From: Aliterella atlantica CENA595
GTDB taxonomy: Bacteria > Cyanobacteriota > Cyanobacteriia > Cyanobacteriales > Chroococcidiopsidaceae
Assembly: GCF_000952155.1 (NCBI RefSeq)
Contig: NZ_JYON01000032.1
Span: 1-56,216, forward strand
Length of the DNA: 56,216 bases
Reading direction: 5' to 3'
The translations under genes and the position numbers were made by a program. The notes under the pieces are model-generated. The model worked only from the letters and a program-made list of their open reading frames with translations. It was not told the origin of the DNA and searched no databases. Shown piece by piece: positions 53,309 to 56,216 of the stretch (its first letter is position 1; each line of letters starts with the position of its first letter).

Positions 53309-55075
53309 TTACATCCTGTCCAAAACTTGTATTCCTAACAAAGACAATCCTAGTTTTAAAGTTCTAGCAGTTAAATTACACAGCACCAATCGAGATGTTC
53401 GTAAAGGTTCCTCAGCGTTTAGAACTGGAACACCGCGATCGCGATCGTAAAATTGATTAAACTTCTGACTCAGTTGAAATAGATACTCGCACAAACGATT
53501 AGGAAATAAATCTTGCTCTACAGCACCAATAACATCATCTAATTGCAACAAGTGTTTTGCTAATATCAATTCTGTTTCATGCTGTAAGAAAATACCAACG
53601 TTGTCTCCTAACTGCTCAAAATCAACTTCACCCTGACGACTAATACCTTGAGTTCGAGCATAGGCATACAACATATAAGGCGCTGTATTGCCTTGAGGTG
53701 CTAACATCTTGTCATAACTAAAAATATAGTTACTGGTACGGTTTTGGCTTAGGTCTGCATATTTAACTGCACTAATGCCAACTACCTTAGCAACATTGGC
53801 TTTGAATTCTTCAGTTTCCTCGCGCTCTTCTTTTTGCAATCTAGTTTCCAACTCAGCACGAAAACGCGCGATCGCTTCATCCAACAAATCTCTTAGCTTG
53901 ACAGTTTCTCCCGATCGCGTTTTTAGCTTCTTACCATCTTCACCTTGAACTAAACCAAATGCGACGTGATCGATCTCAATATCATCTGGAATCCAACCAG
54001 CGCGTCTAGCTACTTGAAAAACTTGTGCAAAATGATTAGCTTGTCCAGCATCAGTAACATAGATTAGTCTATTTGCCCGATCCTGCTCAATGCGATAGCG
54101 TACAGCAGCTAAATCGGTTGTCGCATAATTGTAACCGCCATCTGACTTCTGCACGATCAACGGTAGCGGTTCGCCTTCCTTATTAGTAAACCCTTCTAAA
54201 AATACGCATTTTGCTCCTGCATCTTCTACTAGCAATCCTAAGCGATCTAAATCTGCAACTACTGCTGGTAGTAAAGGATTATAGAAAGATTCTCCCCGCT
54301 CAGTTAAATGAATATCCAGTAGCTTATAAATTACTTCAAACTCGCGCCGTGACTGTTCGCACAACAACAACCAAGCTCTATGCGTATCTTCTGCTCCTGC
54401 TTGTAATCTTACTACTTCCTGCCTAGCCGTTTCTCGAAATACCTCATCCTCATCAAAGCGCTGCTTGGCTTTACGGTAAAGCGTTACTAAATCCCCTAAA
54501 TCTAGTGCATTAGCAGTAGTTAATGCTTCAGGATAAGCTTCTCGTAGATAAGCAATCAACATTCCGAACTGAGTACCCCAGTCGCCTACATGATTGAGCC
54601 TAAGTACATCGTGACCTTGAAATTCCAAGACACGGGCAATACAATCGCCAATAATAGTAGAACGCAGGTGTCCTACGTGCATTTCTTTGGCAATATTCGG
54701 CGCAGAAAAATCGACCACTACCCGTTTAGGCGTTTTTGCTTCTATAAGTCCTAATCTGGAATCTGCATAAATGCTCTTAAGCTGTGCTTCTAAATATTCT
54801 GGTTTTAGAGTTAAGTTAATAAACCCTGCTCCAGCTACCTGCGGCATTTGACATATATCAGTTAAATTCAGTTGCTCGACTGTTTTCTGTGCAACTTCTC
54901 TTGGCGGCTTTCCTAACCGTTTAGCTAAAGATAAAGCAATATTTGACTGATAATCGCCAAACTTAGGATTGCTTGCAGGTACGAGCATAGAATCTATCGC
55001 TGCATATTCATCACCAAAGGCAGCGATTAAAGCCCGTTTAAACTCAAGTCTTAATAGTTCTACTGTATTTTGCAT
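53309..55075 (-). CDS. argS: Arginyl-tRNA synthetase
   Basis: 588 residues, normal length for class I ArgRS. The HIGH motif is present as HVGH in APNIAKEMHVGHLRSTIIGD. The KMSK-like loop is GKKLKTRSGETVKL, typical of ArgRS. The N-terminal Add-1 domain (NPKFGDYQSNIALSLAKRLG) and the C-terminal anticodon-binding helices (LLGIQVLDRM end) are present. The start follows nadC by 38 bases on the same strand. Confidence 0.96.
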   Translation of the reverse strand: MQNTVELLRLEFKRALIAAFGDEYAAIDSMLVPASNPKFGDYQSNIALSLAKRLGKPPREVAQKTVEQLNLTDICQMPQVAGAGFINLTLKPEYLEAQLKSIYADSRLGLIEAKTPKRVVVDFSAPNIAKEMHVGHLRSTIIGDCIARVLEFQGHDVLRLNHVGDWGTQFGMLIAYLREAYPEALTTANALDLGDLVTLYRKAKQRFDEDEVFRETARQEVVRLQAGAEDTHRAWLLLCEQSRREFEVIYKLLDIHLTERGESFYNPLLPAVVADLDRLGLLVEDAGAKCVFLEGFTNKEGEPLPLIVQKSDGGYNYATTDLAAVRYRIEQDRANRLIYVTDAGQANHFAQVFQVARRAGWIPDDIEIDHVAFGLVQGEDGKKLKTRSGETVKLRDLLDEAIARFRAELETRLQKEEREETEEFKANVAKVVGISAVKYADLSQNRTSNYIFSYDKMLAPQGNTAPYMLYAYARTQGISRQGEVDFEQLGDNVGIFLQHETELILAKHLLQLDDVIGAVEQDLFPNRLCEYLFQLSQKFNQFYDRDRGVPVLNAEEPLRTSRLVLCNLTARTLKLGLSLLGIQVLDRM

Positions 55076-55113
55076 ATTTTTAATATCGATCGCCTTAGCT
55101 TTGGGCTACACCA

Positions 55114-55983
55114 TTACATTTGTATTTTCATGCTCAAGTCTAACCACTTTGCCTGAGTAATAGGTGCGCTAGTAGAAATGTAGTCTACACCTGTTTCTGC
55201 CACAGCCCGAATATTTACCAAAGTAATATTGCCTGAAGCTTCAATTTTTACCTTGCTATTGCGATCGCGAATTATCTGCACAGCTTCCCGCATGAGTTCA
55301 AGCTGCATATTATCCAACATAATAATGTCTGCTTCGTGCTGTAAGGCTTCTTCTACCTGCTTTAAAGTTTCTGTTTCTACTTCTATCGTTAAAGGATAAG
55401 GTATTCTATCGCGGATTTGGGCGATCGCCTCACCAATTCCACCAGCAGCGGCAATATGGTTATCTTTAATCATCACTGCATCATCTAACCCCATTCGGTG
55501 ATTTATTGCTCCACCTATTCCAGTTGCATACTTTTCTAATAGTCTTAATCCTGGTGTAGTTTTGCGCGTATCCACCAATCGAGCCTGTAAGTCCGCGATT
55601 TGAGCAGCATAATCGTAAGTCAAGCTAGCAATTCCACTCAAGCGCATAGCTATATTTAGAGCTACCCGTTCCCCAGTTAGTAAAGCACCCAGCTTTCCAT
55701 CAATTTGAGCTATTACCTGCCCTGGCTGACAACGTTCTCCTTCATCAGCTATAGCTTCAAAGCTTACTTTTTCATCTAGAAGTTGAAATACTCTTGCTGC
55801 TATTGGTAAGCCTGCAACTATTCCAGGAGCTTTAGCTACCCACTGAGCAGTTCCCAGTCTTACTTCTATTGCAAGCAAACTTTGTGTCGTGCGATCGCCC
55901 CTACCAATATCCTCTAACAACCAGTCCCGCAATAAAGGATCGATTGCTATCCAAGGCGGCAAAATGCCAACTTTCTTTACCAC
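55114..55983 (-). CDS. nadC: Nicotinate-nucleotide pyrophosphorylase (quinolinate phosphoribosyltransferase)
   Basis: 289 residues. The enzyme makes nicotinate mononucleotide from quinolinate and PRPP in NAD synthesis. Family segments are EDIGRGDRTTQSLL, NIAMRLSGIASLTYDY, VDTRKTTPGLRLLEKYA, GGAINHRMGLDDAVMIKDNH and IEASGNITLVNIRAVAETGVDYIS. All substrate-binding residues in these motifs look intact. It is upstream of and co-oriented with argS. Confidence 0.95.
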   Translation of the reverse strand: MVKKVGILPPWIAIDPLLRDWLLEDIGRGDRTTQSLLAIEVRLGTAQWVAKAPGIVAGLPIAARVFQLLDEKVSFEAIADEGERCQPGQVIAQIDGKLGALLTGERVALNIAMRLSGIASLTYDYAAQIADLQARLVDTRKTTPGLRLLEKYATGIGGAINHRMGLDDAVMIKDNHIAAAGGIGEAIAQIRDRIPYPLTIEVETETLKQVEEALQHEADIIMLDNMQLELMREAVQIIRDRNSKVKIEASGNITLVNIRAVAETGVDYISTSAPITQAKWLDLSMKIQM

Positions 55984-56090
55984 TAAAATTATTTCCCCAT
56001 ACGTTCACAAGAATAATTTAACTCAATTCCTTGCTACATAAGGGTTGCAACCAAAAACAAAGTTTTTTTCAAAAAAAGTGGACAAAACAG

Positions 56091-56120
56091 TTGACAAAGC
56101 CAAAGGAGTATTGCTACATT
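56091..56120 (+). promoter_or_regulatory. Strong sigma-70-type promoter of a probable rRNA operon
   Basis: TTGACA (56091-56096) and TACATT (56115-56120) with an 18-base spacer, or CTACAT with 17. No open frame follows in the rest of the window. Confidence 0.7.
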
Positions 56121-56126
56121 AGTAAA

Positions 56127-56216
56127 GCGCCAGAGAGGAAGGAGACAGCAAAGCGAGTGCCCAACTCACTAGCAGCGCACCGAACCATGAAAACATTATA
56201 GTTGAAAAGCCAAAAA
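56127..56216 (+). other. Probable 16S rRNA leader transcript, 5' part
   Basis: The region downstream of the promoter contains AGTAAAGCGCC near its start and GCGCACCGAACCATGAAAAC with AGTTGAAAAGCC near its end. These resemble the leader of cyanobacterial 16S rRNA operons, where a box A-like antitermination site and RNase III stem lie. The 16S gene would start beyond 56216. Confidence 0.6.

Overview
The window is cyanobacterial chromosome. The palindrome GCGATCGC (HIP1) occurs inside and between genes throughout. Many products are cyanobacterial signatures: a Cph1-type phytochrome with Rcp1, cytochrome cM, the NdbB type-2 dehydrogenase, DUF1995, DUF2358 and DUF4912 proteins, and an Omp85 porin. 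Gene density and moderate GC fit a free-living coccoid or filamentous cyanobacterium. A Chroococcidiopsis/Gloeocapsopsis-like lineage is a guess from gene content. Nearly everything is housekeeping; no prophage, CRISPR array or large island is visible.

Layout. 1-1.7 kb: tail of a transposase, an MHYT sensor gene and a decayed 2OG-Fe(II) oxygenase. 1.7-6.5 kb: S66 carboxypeptidase, a cysteine desulfurase/DUF1995 pair, and an EF-hand phospholipase-D/HhH lipoprotein. 6.5-7.7 kb: a TacA/TacT-like toxin-antitoxin pair between copies of a dispersed repeat. 7.9-16.3 kb: ndbB, tex, a Ser/Thr kinase, Omp85 and an LpxB-like gene. 16.5-17.7 kb: kptA followed by an RHH antitoxin and MazF toxin. 17.8-22.6 kb: envelope genes, a permease/TIGR03943 pair and a Deg-type protease. 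22.8-25.8 kb: dnaA, a likely oriC with seven DnaA boxes, and dnaN. 25.8-28.1 kb: a graveyard of small modules (orphan antitoxins, a PIN toxin stub, a frameshifted small gene, an unknown gene behind a 14-bp inverted repeat). 28.2-33.1 kb: ArsA ATPase, DUF2358, DUF4912 and AcpH-like genes. 33.2-37.1 kb: cph1-rcp1-hybrid kinase operon. 37.9-43.7 kb: cytM, a DUF1338/aminotransferase operon, a CNNM-type protein and an aldehyde dehydrogenase. 43.9-48.5 kb: HAD phosphatase, ABC exporter, DedA and ahcY. 48.6-52.6 kb: MscS channel, three small unknown genes and an alpha/beta hydrolase. 52.7-56 kb: def, argS and nadC. The last 130 bases look like the promoter and leader of an rRNA operon whose 16S gene lies just outside.

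How genes work together. cph1, rcp1 and the third kinase form a red/far-red phosphorelay. The DUF1338 protein, class III aminotransferase and aldehyde dehydrogenase together could degrade lysine through 2-oxoadipate; this is inference. kptA next to mazEF suggests RNA damage and repair, also inference. Hairpin repeats and direct repeats sit at the edges of most small modules and in one case appear to have truncated an antitoxin. I found no clearly new multi-gene system; the best leads are kptA-mazEF, the putative lysine cluster, the EF-hand PLD lipoprotein and the decaying modules at 25.8-28.2 kb.
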